Origin: an uncultured Eubacteriales bacterium
GTDB taxonomy: Bacteria > Bacillota > Clostridia > Lachnospirales > CAG-274
Assembly (NCBI GenBank): GCA_902495025.1
Contig: CABUWB010000141.1
Location: forward strand, 1-5,727
DNA length: 5,727 nucleotides
Reading direction: 5' to 3'
How positions within the stretch are numbered: the first letter of the stretch is position 1; each line of letters begins with the position of its first letter. Below the pieces are notes generated by a model that did not search any database, had not been told where the DNA came from, and worked only from the letters and a program-made list of their open reading frames with translations. Shown piece after piece: positions 4,667-5,727 of the stretch. A program made the position numbers and the translations under genes.

Positions 4667-5727
4667 TCAATAACCGAATACATCACTTGTAATGGCTGTC
4701 TGATACATTAAAGGTTTATAATATTTAAGAACTCTGTCCTGTCTTTGTGGCATACCTACGTTACCGCAAAGCATAATACCCTCGAATACCTTATTGGTAC
4801 CTCTCTGTACGCCGCCGTTGAAAAGGTCTACAAGACCGTTAGGTATAATCATATATCCTGTAAGTGCATAGTTGTCGGCTTTAATCGTCTTGCAGCCGTT
4901 TGAGAAGAAATAAACCTCAGGAATACAATCCGCAGCAGAGCCTATATTTACTATCTCGCCGCCGTTGTTAAGGTAAAGGTTTGTATTATCTCCTAAGAAG
5001 ATACGTACAAAGCCCATATTCTCCTTTGGCTGGTTTACGCAAATGCTCCATGGGAAGCTTACATCGCCGCTGTTTGCGCTGTTTTCGACATCAGCATTGC
5101 CAAGCATAATATCGTATGTCTTACCTGCTGTTGTATCAAATACAAATCTGTCGCCCCAGTTTAATTGAATATTCACTACCTGACCGCTGCTGTCCTTTGC
5201 AGTAATTGTATTTCCGTTAACCTTTATATAACCGCCGTTAATAACATTTACATCGAAGCCGTCCTTGCTTACTGTAGCATAGGTATATTTAAGCCACTCA
5301 GGTATTGTAACATCAGGTGCATCCTCAGCATCGGGGATAGCCTCCTCAAAAATCTTAGCTGCCCTACCCTGTGTCCTTTCTCCTGTATAGGAGTTTTTAA
5401 CTCCGCCAAGCATTTCCGCTATCTGCTGGCGAAGAATGTATTCGCTGTCATTTACAGTAAAACCAAGGCTGTGGCTTACAGCAGTACCCTCGCTGTTTAC
5501 ATAATAAGCCTTTGCATCATTAGTTAATGTGAAGGAGTCGAGCTTGTTGCCCGATGCAGCCTCGCTGTCTGTAAGTGCAACTGCAAGGTCAATGTAACCT
5601 TCTGTTGTAACGCCGCCCTTTTCAACTTTCTCGATAAGTCCTCTCCAAGCGCTGTTAGCTCTGTTAAATTCGGAGCTGAAACCTGCTGCATTTCTGCCGT
5701 TAAGCTCATAAATCTGACCATCATTTA
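4667..5727 (-). CDS. 5'-truncated surface protein in the pilin block, probably PilX-like
   Basis: The reading frame is open from the window edge to TGA at 4667-4669: 352 codons are visible and the true start lies outside. The Met at 5411-5413 is internal. Nothing resembling a Shine-Dalgarno site precedes it, and the 104 codons upstream are stop-free and read as ordinary protein (for example SSEFNRANSAWRGL and GYIDLAVALTDSEAASG). The visible part is soluble, rich in Gly, Asn and Asp, with a helical first third and then beta-rich repeats. The end, with LTGYMIIPNGLVDLFNGG (residues 288-305) and FEGIMLCGNVG (314-324), recalls the right-handed beta-type C-terminal domain (DUF7305-like) of PilX-type pilus proteins, matched from memory. 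Position before two prepilin genes with an 18-base gap supports a pilus role. A PilX-like N-terminal helix would be the test; alternatives are an S-layer or adhesin-like protein. Confidence 0.8.
   Translation of the reverse strand, partial: NDGQIYELNGRNAAGFSSEFNRANSAWRGLIEKVEKGGVTTEGYIDLAVALTDSEAASGNKLDSFTLTNDAKAYYVNSEGTAVSHSLGFTVNDSEYILRQQIAEMLGGVKNSYTGERTQGRAAKIFEEAIPDAEDAPDVTIPEWLKYTYATVSKDGFDVNVINGGYIKVNGNTITAKDSSGQVVNIQLNWGDRFVFDTTAGKTYDIMLGNADVENSANSGDVSFPWSICVNQPKENMGFVRIFLGDNTNLYLNNGGEIVNIGSAADCIPEVYFFSNGCKTIKADNYALTGYMIIPNGLVDLFNGGVQRGTNKVFEGIMLCGNVGMPQRQDRVLKYYKPLMYQTAITSDVFGY

Noticed and set aside
5524..5724. 66-codon minus-strand ORF at the window edge
   Set aside because: It lies in a different frame from the long open frame running through the same bases, has low-complexity Leu/Thr/Arg content, and is a shadow.
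1..5727. parS or Noc binding site within the window
   Set aside because: I looked for TGTTTCACGTGAAACA- and ATTTCCCGGGAAAT-like palindromes and saw none; a divergent site cannot be excluded by eye.

Overview
The window looks like chromosome of a low- to mid-GC Gram-positive bacterium, probably class Clostridia (Oscillospirales/Ruminococcus-like is a guess). The reasons are purine-rich AGGAGG-type ribosome binding sites, sigma-A-like promoters, a ParB-family protein with a Noc-like C-terminus (Noc is a Firmicutes family) and type IV prepilin genes without Gram-negative pilus context. Every gene I can support reads on the minus strand, so transcription runs from high to low coordinates.

In transcription order: (1) 5727-4667 is the 3' part of a large secreted or surface protein gene, open at the window edge and probably PilX-like. 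(2) 4648-3632 encodes a modular type IV prepilin with a Gly-rich linker, a Pro/Gln/Glu-rich stalk and a distinct C-terminal module. (3) 3551-3003 encodes a small PilW/GspJ-like prepilin. Between (2) and (3) is a compact control region in which a TTGACA-N17-TAAAAT promoter is followed at once by a strong GC hairpin with a T tract. A second terminator hairpin with a T6 tract (2988-2941) closes the pilin block.

After a 248-base AT-rich intergenic region with a very good promoter comes a second block: (4) 2754-1939, an orphan ParB/Noc-type CTPase DNA-binding protein; (5) 1914-1048 and (6) 1051-125, two GT2 glycosyltransferases, the second translationally coupled to the first through an ATGA overlap. 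The short gaps and the lack of a terminator between (4) and (5) suggest one transcript. Bases 1-64 carry a GC-rich inverted repeat that looks like part of a dispersed intergenic repeat.

The likely theme is the cell surface: pilus-type fibres, then polysaccharide or glycan assembly, with a chromosome-organisation protein leading the glycosyltransferase operon. The most interesting points are three. The ParB/Noc protein has DNA-specificity residues intermediate between the parS-binding and Noc-site-binding classes. One hairpin appears to be both terminator and 5' leader. The stalked pilin is unusual. I see no CRISPR array, tRNA, rRNA or insertion sequence.
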